Source: Cafeteria roenbergensis (lineage: Eukaryota > Sar > Bigyra > Bicosoecida > Cafeteriaceae). From it: a DNA stretch of 64,000 nucleotides. The stretch lies in assembly GCA_008330645.1 (NCBI GenBank), contig VLTN01000047.1, forward strand, positions 233,013 to 297,012. Direction: 5' to 3'. The notes under the pieces were generated by a model, which was given only the letters and a program-made list of their open reading frames with translations, was not told where the DNA came from and made no database searches. The translations under genes were made by a program, and so were the position numbers. Shown in pieces: positions 20,901 through 31,088 of this stretch (the stretch's first letter is position 1; every line of letters begins with the position of its first letter).

Positions 20901-22422
20901 GCGCGGCGAGGGCAACTCGATGGCCGAGTCCGCCTCGGAGGCGCTTCAGGTGCTTGCCGCGGCTCGCCGCGAACTTGCCGCCGCGCTCGAGGCCCACCCC
21001 TCGAAGAAGAAGAAGCACTCCCATGATCACAAGCCGCCGCAGGAGGACTCGGCCCTTCCCAAGTCCCCTGCCGAGCAGAAGCTCGCCAAGACTGCGGAGT
21101 TGCTCTCGGGGCGCGGGGTCATCAGCGAGGACGAGCACCCAGTCGTGGTGCGGGCGCGGGACGGGATGATCAACGCCGAGGCGCGCGCAATCGCCGCGGC
21201 CCTGCGCGAGCACACACTGCTGCTCGCGTGCCTGCGCAAGCGGGGCAGCCGTCTGCGTGGCGCGGGTGCCGCTGCCGCCGCGCGCAACGTCTCGGGGGCG
21301 CCGCTGGCGCTGGCGGCGGTCAACTCCACGGCCGCCGCCGAGGCTCAGCGCTCCGCTGCTGCGGACCTGGCCGCCGCCCACAAGCGCCTGGCCGAGGAGC
21401 GCCGCCTCTGGGAGGAGGCCGTCGTGCGCCTCGCCCGGCCCAAGACGTGCCTGCAGCTGCAGGGGCTTGCAACTGGCGGCACGGACGGCATGTACACCAT
21501 CTTCCCGCCCGACGACGTCCAGTTCCGTGGCGTCAAGGTCTACTGCGACATGACCACGGACGGAGGGGGCTGGACACTGGTGGCCTACGGCCAAGAGGGC
21601 CAGGTTGGCGGTCCCATGGGGGTCTCGCACGGCATGTACGACCCGGTCAACCGCTCGGCGTCAGCCGGACTCAACGCCCTCTGGGTCGCGCAGGCAAGCA
21701 AGGAGGTTGCCCTTTCCTGGATGCCCAAGGGGGCAGACGCAAAGGCGCCGCCCTCGGGCCCCATGCACACCTACGGCGCGGCCGCTGCCTACGCCGTGCC
21801 CATTCCTGCAACCACGGACCTTGCGCTCACTCCGGCGCCCCCTCCCCAGACCTGCGTCTCGGACCGCGGCGACTACACGGTGACCACTGTCAGGTGCCTC
21901 GCCATGCCCAAGAAGGCGGATGCCGCTGAACAGGCCAGGCGCGAGAACCAGCGCCAGGCAGAGGCGGCGCAGGCCGCGGAGTCGGGCGCAGCCCCCGCAG
22001 AGGCCAACGATGCTCTTGGATTCGGCGGGGACGCTGGAAACGGCGTCGACTCCTCGGACCGCAAGGCCGTGGACGGCTCTGGCGCCACACTGCCCCCGCC
22101 CCAGGGAACCCAGACCGAGCACTGCAAGCTTCCGGCACGGATGTACACCGGGACGCAGAGCCTCGGTGTGTGCCACGGCCATGCTTACGGTGTGGTGCTG
22201 CGGGGAGCCCCCGACCAGGACTGCGACGGACCGCTTGCGCTCGGAGAGGGCGGCTCCAAGTCGCAGCCCCTCGTTCCAGGCGCTCCGGCCGATGCTCCCA
22301 GGCAAGGGCCCGCGCAGCTCGGCCTCATGGTTGGCGTCGACGGCACTCCCGGGTGCGCCGGGGTGATGGACCAGGGCCGCGACGGGTTCGTGCCCCGGTA
22401 CGTAGCTGTCTGGATGCGCTAG
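14949..22422 (+). CDS. Giant secreted protein with C-terminal fibrinogen-like domain
   Basis: Two exons, 14949-15035 and 15313-22422, give 2398 residues. Exon 1 encodes a signal peptide (MLLAALVFAAALCGGAATAS) and ends at a GTGAGT donor. The acceptor at CCCGCAG/AAGGCC keeps phase 0. The intron (277 bp) carries a long G run near 15170. The middle of the protein is Ala/Glu/Pro-rich with many candidate N-glycosylation sites in the N-terminal third and coiled-coil-like stretches before the C-terminus. Residues about 2070-2398 form a fibrinogen/COLF-type domain: KTCLQLQGL, DGMYTIFPPDD, VYCDMTTDGGGWTLVAYG, then a Cys-containing C-terminal half ending CAGVMDQGRDGFVPRYVAVWMR. Such domains bind glycans or other surface ligands in other organisms. 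No TM segment is seen, so it is likely extracellular or cell-wall associated. The long open frames on the opposite strand are shadows. Confidence 0.75.
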
Positions 22423-22921
22423 ATGCGCGGCGCATGGAGGGCCCGGGGGAAGCTGGGGGGGGCGGGGGGAGGGGGGCGTGTTGGCCTGAGCCTGCAACAC
22501 TAGGAGGTGGGGTGGAAGGCACTGGGGCAGTATGCTGCTGGCTGGGCGCACTTGGCGGCTGCTGGGCGGCTGCGTGGGGCGGCTCGAAGCGTGCGCCGTG
22601 CGTGTGCGACGTTGAACTGCGTGTGTGCGTGGGGCGATTGTGACTCACAAATCTGGCCTCGTTGCCAACGCCGCCGCCTGAGCCTGAACATCGGCCGCAT
22701 CACTAGCGCGCTGAGTGTGTGCTCTTGTTACTTATTGCGGTGGGACATGGGAGCAAAGCCGCGCGAGCGCTCCATGCGTGACGGGAACCCTACTTTGCTT
22801 GGCCTTTTTGCTCTATTGATTTCGTTCTCAGCCGTCCTGGTTGAGCCACTCAACTGTGTAGTGCCGAGCGCGGGTCATTTGGTTCCCAAGCGCAGGGCGT
22901 GGCGCAGCTGCTGCCCGTCGC
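22423..22921. other. Convergent intergenic region, no feature seen
   Basis: About 500 bp between the 3' ends of the fibrinogen-like gene and MESD. It has G-rich runs near 22455-22478 and a lower-GC stretch about 22790-22860. It presumably holds both 3' UTRs and polyadenylation signals, but no canonical AATAAA was seen. Confidence 0.5.
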
Positions 22922-23931
22922 TCAGAGCTCAACCCGCTTGCGAGCAGGCTTGGGCGTGGCCTTGGCCTTTCCCGCGTTCAGCTTGACCTTGCGCTTCGCC
23001 TTGCGGGCAGCCTTCCTGTTGGCCTTGCGCTTCGCCAGGTGGTGCTCTTCAGGCGTCCAGTCCTTGTCCTTCCAGCGCACCTTCTCGACCTCGGGCTGGC
23101 TTAGGAGGAACTCCTTCACCTCGAGAGTGCGCCCATCCTCTTGCGACAGCAGCAGCTGGTTCGCATTCATCGGGTACACCGAGAGATGGATTCCGCCGGT
23201 CTTGAGCATACCTGTGCGACAGGGTTGAGGGGGGGGGGCGGCGCGGGCAACGCCGGGCAGGCGAAGGAAGTTGGAATCGCGGAGGGAGCCGTGTCAACAA
23301 GCGGCCCAACAAACCCCCGCGACCAGCTTGCCCCACTGCGAGAGATAAGGAGACGCTGGGGCCGCTTGCGAGGAAACTCACTGGCCCAAGTAGTTCCAAG
23401 CGCCTCAGTCTGCTTCTTGTCAACGTGCGTGTCCGGGAAGAGCGTGACGAAGATCATCTGCATGCCCGACCCGGCAAGCGCCTGCGAAAGGAACTCCTCA
23501 GGGTCGTTCGGGTCGAACACCTTGGTGTGCTTCTTGCGGTCCTTCTCCCTCCATGAATATGTGTCCTCGTGCCAATCGTCGTCCTCCAAGTCCTCCTCGG
23601 CCCACTCCTGCGGTCGCGAGACACGTGGAAACTCGGTCACGACCGTGGCTCGCTACGACTGCACCCAGGCACCGCCCCGCGGCCGCTCGCTGCCCCAGTG
23701 CCCCAGAGGCGCGAAGAGCTCGCAAGTTCTGGCTGCAGTGAGTTGTCCCTGGCCTGCATGGGGCCCACAGCGCCCGGAACAGCTGCGGCGAGACGCAATT
23801 CGCGACCCTGCACGCGAGCCCACCTTGTCCAGCTGGTGGGTGTTCAGCGGCTTGTTGAACCGGGACACTGGCAGCGCGGACACGGCCGCGCATGCCGCTG
23901 CGGCGAGCAGCACGGCAGACGCTGCTCTCAT
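22922..23931 (-). CDS. MESD: MESD-like ER chaperone
   Basis: Three exons (23931-23824, 23607-23382, 23211-22922) encode 207 residues in consistent phase. Residues 1-19 are a signal peptide (MRAASAVLLAAAACAAVSA). The next part carries an acidic segment EWAEEDLEDDDWHED and then the MESD core: FDPNDPEEFLSQA, MQMIFVTLFPD, the W-containing join, GGIHLSVYP, and EDGRTLEVKEFLLSQPEVEKVRW. The tail is Lys/Arg-rich and ends RVEL, a KDEL-like retrieval signal in the same place as RDEL in animal MESD. In animals MESD folds beta-propeller/EGF modules of LRP receptors in the ER. The client here is unknown. Intron 1 has a GTGGGC donor, the only non-GTGAG donor found in this window. The start lies 116 bp from the RAD9 start on the other strand. 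Confidence 0.85.
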
Positions 23932-24047
23932 GGCCAGCAGTGGACTGGCGGCCTGCGCCGAGCTCTCGGCAGAGCCCCTGCGGCCAATTGAATGCTGTCA
24001 GAGTTGCCGTCGATTCGGCGAGGGGCACTTGCCCGCCGGATGCCGGC
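23932..24047. promoter_or_regulatory. Very short bidirectional promoter between MESD and RAD9
   Basis: Only 116 bp separate the two start codons, which point away from each other. Both 5' UTRs and both promoters must lie here or overlap the first exons. No specific element is recognised. Confidence 0.5.
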
Positions 24048-25767
24048 ATGGCAGCAGCCGAGGCCTCCACCGGGGGCGGGCTCGCGGCGTTCGTCTCCGG
24101 AAAGAACATGAAAGTGTTCGCAGCGGCAGTGTCGGCCATTGCCAAGATCGGCAAGGACTTGTACCTCGACGCCTCCGAGGACGGCGTGAGTTGCGGTGTG
24201 CGGTGTGCTGCTGCGGCGCAGGCCGCTCGGGATGGCGAGCAGCCGACGGAGAGGCGCCCGCCCGCGAGCCGTGCGTCCACTGCCCGCAGGCCACCATTGC
24301 TGCAACGGGTGGCTGCGTGCTCGTTGCCGGCGCAGATGATGCTGCGCGCTTTGAACGGGAGCAACAGCGTCTACCTTGCCGTCTTGTTCACTCGTGGTGA
24401 GTGCTCACGCACGCGCGATTACGTGGTCGTTTTGCTCGTGCGGATAAAACGGGTGAGCTGGAGATGCTCCGCGATGGAAGGCTGCGGCTTGTGCCCCTGG
24501 GTCGCGAACGCAGGTTTCTTCACGCATTTTGAGGCGCCGTCCGTCCGCGACGGAAGCCCCAGCGTGCGATGCAAGGTACAGGTCAAGGCAATGCAGCCTG
24601 TACTGACTGGCATTCGGTCCGTGGAGTCCACGCGCATCGCCCTCGCCAAGAGCGGGGTGACGTCGTACATCATTTTCCAACACCAATGCAGCAGCGGGGC
24701 AGTGAAGACGCACGCTCTCATGTACGAGGACACGGAGGTGTTTGCGGCAGTCTATGATCGCGCCCAGGCGTCCCACAAGTGAGGCTCCCTTCGCGCTCCA
24801 GCGCGCGGGCCCGCTCTTGAGGCACAGCGCTCTCGCTCCCATCGGCACCGGTCGCTCCCCTCCGCCATGGCCGCTGCTTCCCGCTCGCTCGCAGTTTCGT
24901 GGTTTCGTGTCGGACCCTGGACACGGCGCTAGAGCACCTTGGCGTGCCCCAAGAGGTGTTCGTGCAAGCTTCAGACGCCGGAATCGAATTTCGGGCGCAC
25001 CACTTCGGACCGGCGCTCGGCGGCAAGGCCGCCTTCAGGGAGGACCTAGCGCGTGAGCTGCTTGCTCGTGGCCCGACGGAAAGGCAGTGGCTCGGCGCTT
25101 GAGCCCGGCGCTCATGCGGCTCGCTTCCCGGCTCCCTCCCACCCTCTGCCCGTCTGCCTGCGCAGACAAGGCGCATGTTGAGGCCTCCGTGTCGATCCGG
25201 GCGGACGACCTGGAGCGGGTCTGTGTGTCTGACACTGCGCCCGGCGTTGGCTCAGACGAAGACGGTCGCCCAACTGCCAGCTTCGTCACCACGCTGAGCG
25301 AGATGCGAGCGATGCTCGAGTTTTGCCGTGCGCCGGCAGTCGACATTGGCCACTTGTCCTTCTACTTCGACTCGGAGGACGGCGCGCCGATCCTGGTGAC
25401 GTCTGAGCGTGAGTCAGGACCCAGGGGGGACGAGAGAGGGGCGGGCCAGGTCCGGCAAACCTTCCACCTCCTGCCGCAATGTGCGCTGCCGCCCAAACCC
25501 ATCGGGGCTGCCTCTCGCAACCCCCCCCCCCCACCACCACCACCACGGTGTTGCTTGCGCACCGCAGGAAACGAGGATTTGGGTATCGTTGTGGACCAGG
25601 TGATGGCCACAATTGCAGATGAGGACGCGGCTGGGGGAGCTCCTCCTCGCGATGGCACGTCAGCCGCCCCGGCTGAGCGAACCGCCCTGGCCGCGGCTGC
25701 CGAACATGACGATGGCACCCCGGCCCGGGGGCCGGAATCAAAGCGACCACGCCCCGCCGGCCACTGA
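24048..25767 (+). CDS. RAD9: RAD9, subunit of the 9-1-1 checkpoint clamp
   Basis: Six exons (24048-24185, 24336-24396, 24514-24778, 24895-25052, 25166-25408, 25568-25767) give 354 residues; every junction keeps frame. The order of segments follows RAD9: FVSGKNMKVFAAAVSAIAKIG and DLYLDASEDG at the N-terminus, FFTHFE, RCKVQVKAM, then IIFQHQCSSGAVKTHALMYED, and in the second clamp half TTLSEMRAMLEFC and GHLSFYFDSEDGAPI. RAD9 pairs with RAD1 and HUS1 to form the PCNA-like ring loaded at damaged DNA to activate ATR-type checkpoint signalling. The C-terminal tail after about residue 290 is short and acidic/Pro-rich, ending SKRPRPAGH, which may act as a nuclear signal. PCNA itself was considered, but the spacing and the FQHQC...KTHAL block favour RAD9. 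Confidence 0.85.
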
Positions 25768-25881
25768 CTTTGGGACGTCAAGGCGTGTGCTGTAGTGTGA
25801 GCTGGGCTGCTTGTGTGCACCGCTGCGCTGCCACCGTGGGAAAGGTTTGCACGGCAAGGCACTGTCACTCACCATCCCAAC

Positions 25882-27656
25882 CTACAGGAACGACGTGGCC
25901 TCGACCAGCGCACCGGATGGCTCGCTGACGCCGTTGTGGAGACGCCTGGATCCCGTCGCGCGAATAATTTTGGAGTACCACAGCAGCAAGGCCTGCCGCG
26001 CGCAAGGCGGCCTGAACGCCATGAGGGACTTGACCATGCCAGCCTCGTCCTCAAAGCCGGACGGCTTCGTATGCGGCGGGGACATGCACGAAAAGTGCAG
26101 GCTGATGAGGCCAGCGTTGTAGCCCGTCCGGGTCGTCAAGGGCTTCCAGGCCGCGCGTGCCTCCGCACTCAGCCTCACGACGGGCAGGCCGACGGCCGCC
26201 AACGGGGCGGTCCCGTTCCCCCATGGCCGGCCTGGCTCCGCATCCGCCAGGCCGATTTCGGCTGCCGCGTCCCTCGGCAGCCCCAAGAACCGATCGGGCA
26301 CGTCCCCACACTCCTGCACCAAATAGTCGTATCGCACGTCCAGCGGGAGCCAGGCGACCTTGCCCTGGGCCCGCGCCTCGGCGAGCTCGCTTGGGAGCGG
26401 GCCTGCTGGAACGTCCGCACGCGCCCCGCCTTTCGCGTAGTCGGAGTTGAATAGCTCAAGGCCGGGCACTCGCCCTTGGCGGATATCGTAGCTTTTGGGC
26501 CAAAGGCCCCCTTCGCGACTTGCACGAGTGAACTTGGCAAAGAGGTACAGCACAATCTCCATGTCCCCGAGGCGCCACTCCTGCCCCTCGCCTAGCTTCC
26601 CAGTTCGCGTCAGCTCCAAGATCTCGTCCATCCTCGCCTTGGACGGCTCGACCACCCACATCCCCCCGCTGATCTTTGCCGGGGCGGCACGGTTGTTGCA
26701 GTCGTTCGTGAATGCGGCCGTGAAGGACGGCTGCACGAGGAGGTGGTCCACGTTTCGAAGCATGAGGGTGTCGCTGTCAAGCCAAAGAAGCTTGCGAAAC
26801 TCCGTCATGCCAAAAATGGTGAGCTTGTTGAATGCCATGCCCCAGAACGCCTGCGCGCCGCCGGATATTTGGTTGGTGAACTCCGTGATCGGGAGAGGCG
26901 ACATGAATCGCAACTCAACGCCCAGGCCAACGAGGGCATCAGTGATGTCCTTGGCCAGCACGTGGCCCGGGTCTGTATAGTTGCACCCCCCGGGGGCTTT
27001 GTGACAGCTGGCCCGCCCACCTTTCATCAGCATCACGATGAGCCGAGGCACCCGGGTTTCAACGTCCCGCAGGCTTTGCATGAGCGCGAGGGCCATCAGG
27101 CCAGCGTCGTCATCGGATGCCATGGTGATAATTGCCGTGCCCTCCAGCTCCTCAGGCGTTGGTTGGTAGGAGCTGTCCACCGTCGTCCCGTTCACAGCCA
27201 GGCGCGGCGCAATGACTGCGCCATTCGGAAGTTTCGTCGCCGCGGCCGAGTCTGCAGTGCATGTTTGGGGGGGCTCACAGCGCTCGCTGCATCGGGAGTT
27301 CGAGCTCATGCGTGGCGCCGAGCACGTCCAGTAGCGTCGCCAAGCGAGACACGGCAGCAGGAATCGTCCCCAGGAGTTTGGCAGGCTGGGGACAGAAACC
27401 AGTGCGCCCGCTCCTCACCTGGCTGCTCTCGTCCCGCAGGGGTCGCTTTGCGTGAATCCCCAAACTTTGCCACCTGCAGCTTGAAGCGCGTGGCAAGAGC
27501 AGCCCCGCTGACAGCGGGGGACAACAGCGCGCCGCCCAGAACGGCGACTGCGCAAATGGAAATCAGCAGCCACGGGCCAGCCCCCCGCTTCGCGTTGCTG
27601 TTGCTTGGAGCGGCAGCAGCAGCAGGTCTGCTTCTTGCAGCGGATCGGGCCGCCAT
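25882..27656 (-). CDS. Type II membrane GT8/glycogenin-like glycosyltransferase
   Basis: Two exons (27656-27419 and 27251-25882) encode 535 residues. The join was picked because CTGCAG/AC is the only acceptor in the region that restores the catalytic frame. Residues about 29-55 (WLLISICAVAVLGGALL...) form a single N-terminal membrane anchor, as in Golgi enzymes. The lumenal part has IITMASDDDAG, FRKLLWLDSDTLMLRNVDHLL with a DSD (DxD) metal site near residue 238, and SGGMWVVEPS, a typical GT8 pattern. Donor and acceptor sugars cannot be told from the sequence; many GT8 members use UDP-glucose, UDP-xylose, UDP-galactose or UDP-glucuronate. It lies tail to tail with RAD9 (114 bp) and 215 bp downstream of DCAF11 on the same strand. 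Confidence 0.75.
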
Positions 27657-27871
27657 GCGGACCCTTCCCCCGCTTTGCCACCAGGCGCGGCGGTGTGTCA
27701 AAGAGTGAGCTGCGAGTCATATTGTCTGCCACCAAACATCGGCGCAGCTCGAACGGCGAATCTCGGCACCGGCTCCGGCACAAACGCGAGTGCGAGCGGC
27801 ACTGCGCACCACACAAGCCACGGACACGAAAGAGGGTGCATCAGTCAAGCGGGACATACGCAAGGTAGCGG

Positions 27872-30649
27872 CTAAATCGCGGCGGGCAGCCCCGCTTGTC
27901 TGCGAGACCGTTGGGAAGTCGGCTGCTCGTCGCTGTCCGACCGAGGCCGGGATCGCCTCTGGGCTGGACTGCGGGGTGCATCGCTCCCAGCGCCCGGGTG
28001 CGTGCCATCGGCAGGATCCGTGGCCGGCCCGCCCTCGCCGGCGCCACCGTTTGCGGGCTGGCTGTCAGACTCGCTTGAGCTCGGACTTGAAGACCCACTC
28101 TCGCTGTCCTCTGCGTACTGCGGGTCAAACTCCTCTTCGTCTTCGTCGTCCTCATCGTCATCGTCTTCATCATCCTCGCTGCCCCCGCCGCCGTGATCGT
28201 AGTGCCTGTCGGGAGTGATAGGGAGCTCTTTCCCTGCGCCTGCTACGCCCCGTCGCTGCGACCGAACTGTGTCAAACACGCGCACACTGCCGTCCCACGA
28301 GGCAGTCACAAGCATTGGCTTGTCTGGGTGCCACGACACGTCTCGGATCACGTGTGTGGCCCCTTCGAAGCGAGAGACAATCTCGCCTGTGAGCGCGTCC
28401 CAGATTGAGACCCTGCCGTCCTGCGGGCAAGGTCTCAGCGGAACAGGATGGCGCGGCAGCGACGCTGCAGATGAGAGGCACGGGTGGCACGCGTTTAACA
28501 ACGCACGCGGTCGCCAAATGAATCAACGGGCTCACGGCTGAGCCCGCATACGCGTACCGGCCGCCAGTCGAGCTCCACGGAGAGAACTTCGCGCGAATCA
28601 GTGTTGCTCGGACCGAGTGGCCGCGGTAGGTCATGGCCGACAGGTCACTTGGGTGCTTCCATTTGGTCCCCCAGCTGCGCGGGGAATGGGCCAGCGAACA
28701 GCAAGAAGACGGAGCGGGGTCCGTTCGGGTGTGCGCGTTCTCAAGGACGCTGGTTTCACGCCGATGAGCAAACAAATGCTGCGAGCTCACAAGGGGTAGT
28801 CCATTCCGCGGTAGTCCCATTCCGACCCGTCGCGGTCGGGCGCTGGCATCGCTGCTGCCTCGGCGTGAGTGGCCATCTTTCGCAAGTCCCACAGTTTCAC
28901 GGTCTGGTCCTTGGAGTTGGACAGGACGTAGCGGCCGTCGCCCCTGGCATCGAGGCTGGTGATGCCAGCATGGTGGCCAGTGAGGTAGCCAGCCGCCTTG
29001 AGCAGCTGTCGCTGGGAGCGGTCGTACGTCGCCGGCATGGTGCGCCGGTCCCACACCTTGATCATGCAGTCGTCCGACCCGGACACAAGCACATGGGGGG
29101 TGTAGGCGGGGTCGGCGAAGCACACCGCGTTGATGTCGTCTGCGAGACGTGCGGGGTGGCTCAAACGTTGGCAGCTGTGAGCAACAGCGTCGTGCGGGCG
29201 CAGCAGGCAGCCTGCGCGCAACGAGAACGCAGTCTCACCGTGATGGGCAGCCGCTCTGTGAGCGACGCGCTTCCTTTCAATGTCATACACAACGAGCTCC
29301 CCCACACCATTGGACCGGTTGCCGCACCCGGCCAGCACCTCCTGGCCGCCGGCGCTGAAGCGCGCGCACCACGTGCCCAGGCCACAGGGGTCGTCTTCGT
29401 CGTCCAGACACAGCTGCTCGTGCAGCTCGCCCGCGCCGTCTTTCAGGTTGCACAAGTGCATTGTGTCGTGGATGGATGTGTACAGCACAAATTCGTCGTT
29501 GGGCGTCACGTCGGTGCTCGTGATCGTCCAGCGAACCTCCCTTGCATCGATGCGCTTTCGCAGCGTCCACGACGCCACGTCCATCACGAACAAGCTCTCG
29601 TCCTGGGACGCTACGATGAGGAGCTTGCCTGCAAGGAGAGAGAGAGAGAGAGAGTGGGTCGCGGGGCAGGGCACTCGCTGGGGATGAATCCCCGCTCCCG
29701 GCAAAGGACGCGCGATCGCGGCGCGGCCCTCTCCGGCGAGCGAAGCTCCCAGATTGCAAGGGCCCGTGCCTCTTGCTGCCAGCCAGTGCACGCGCGATGC
29801 TAGGAGCGCATGCGACACGGACCAAGCCTCACCCGACGGACTGAAGGTGCTGGAGTAGATGCGGGTGCGTCCGAATCCGAGCGCCACGGACGGCATGCCG
29901 TGCGGAACCAGCCGGGAGGCAAAGCGCTGCACTCCGCGGCTGCCAAAGCCACCCATGGCCTCCCGCTCACGAAGGAGCCGGGCCGTGTGGGGCGGTCGCA
30001 GGCGTCGCGGGGCTGCCTCCGGGCCGGCCGAGGCCGCAAGCGCTGGGCCGGGCGCGGCTCCGGCAGCTGCGCCCGTCGGCGCGCCCCCAGGGAGCAAGAA
30101 CCCTTCCTCGTCAAAAGCCCGTGGCAGGTGCCTTGGCTCCGTCGGTCGCAGCGGCGCAAAGCCTCTGCCAAAGCGCCGCGGCATCCCGTCGCGACTGACG
30201 GAACCGCGAATCTCGCGAGACAGCGGCGAATGCTGCAGCGCAGCGGCTTGCTCTTCCTCAAATGCGTGGCGATTTGCGGCTGCGGGGACAGAGTCCTCAA
30301 GCAAACACGGGCGTCATCGGGAGCCGAGAGGCTTCCGCGACAAGAAGCAATTGCACATGCAAGCTCGGAACGACGCGGCGAGGCGCGCACCGAGCTGCTT
30401 CGGCGGCACGGCCGGCGCGGCACAACCGCGTCCGGAGAAGCTTCATTTTGCCAGTCGCGGGGTAGCGAGGGGGCAAGCGAGCAGGAGGGGCGCAGCCGCC
30501 CGACGCGCGCGATTCCACTCACCCGGAGTTTTGTCCACTCGCGTTTGCTGCGCGCCGACGCCCATTCCCATGCCGCCACGTGCTCGAGTCAACAAGGCCA
30601 GGAGCATCCGCAGCTGGGCGGCCTCATCGTGCTCTCCGTCGTCCGCCAT
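27872..30649 (-). CDS. DCAF11: DCAF11/WDR23-like WD40 substrate receptor of CUL4-DDB1
   Basis: Six exons (30649-30523, 30279-29833, 29628-29239, 29139-28791, 28674-28536, 28420-27872) give 666 residues, all phases consistent. The family pattern is clear: DDINAVCFAD, VSGSDDCMIKVWDRRTM, YVLSNSKDQTVKLWDLRKM, then WDYRGMDY, MTYRGHSVRATLIRAKFSP, and VIRDVSWHPDKPMLVTASWDGSVRVFD. The WDRR and WDLR motifs are the WDxR (DWD box) that contacts DDB1. In animals this protein is a CRL4 adaptor that degrades the NRF2/SKN-1 transcription factor independently of KEAP1; the target here is unknown. The N-terminus (about 180 residues) is variable and the C-terminus is a long acidic/Ser tail, beginning SEDDEDDDDEDDEDEEEF, absent from animal homologues as far as I recall. 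Intron 2 has a CT dinucleotide tract before its acceptor. Confidence 0.88.
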
Positions 30650-31088
30650 GGTGGGGTGTGGCGGGAGTGTTCGCCCTCGCGAGCCGCGCTCCTTGCAGAG
30701 CATGACGTACCCGAGCTGGCATGCCCTTGTGGGCGAATTGCGGGCCAAGGAGGCCGGCCTTGCGCGCTAGGGTCTCCCTCACCAGCGACCAGGTGGTTCT
30801 GCCTGGCCTCCCTCGCGGTCATTGTGGTTGAGGCCAGGCTCTGGGCGGCTGTTCGGTTCGGGGCCGGAGCGGGAAATTCGCGCTGGCCGTGGCAGGAGCA
30901 CACGAGCGTTTGGACCTGAAGCTTGCCCCAGTTCCGAAGGCCTTCGCCATTGCTGTGAAACGCGGAGCCCGCGCTGAGTGGTTATTGGCAGCCCCGCGCC
31001 TGCGCGAGCGTGGAGCTGCTCTCTCAGCTCACGAGTCATACGCAGGCACGCCAAGCTGGTGCGCAGCGACGCAAAGGCACCGAGAGCA
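30650..31088. other. Intergenic region between two minus-strand genes
   Basis: 439 bp upstream of the DCAF11 start and downstream of the tail-anchored repeat protein. It should contain the DCAF11 promoter and the neighbour's 3' UTR. No motif or convincing coding frame was seen. Confidence 0.4.

Noticed and set aside
18835-21630. 931-residue minus-strand open frame
   Set aside because: Low-complexity Gly/Arg/Leu sequence; the plus strand carries the fibrinogen-like protein continuously through here.
24048-25767. PCNA as identity of the clamp gene
   Set aside because: The N-terminus and the FQHQC...KTHAL block match RAD9 spacing; the short extra C-terminal tail also fits RAD9 rather than PCNA.
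27275-27496. Alternative exon ending ATHELELPMQRAL in the GT8 gene
   Set aside because: It looks helical, but joining it to the anchor exon gives a stop before the catalytic domain; the CTGCAG acceptor at 27251 keeps frame.
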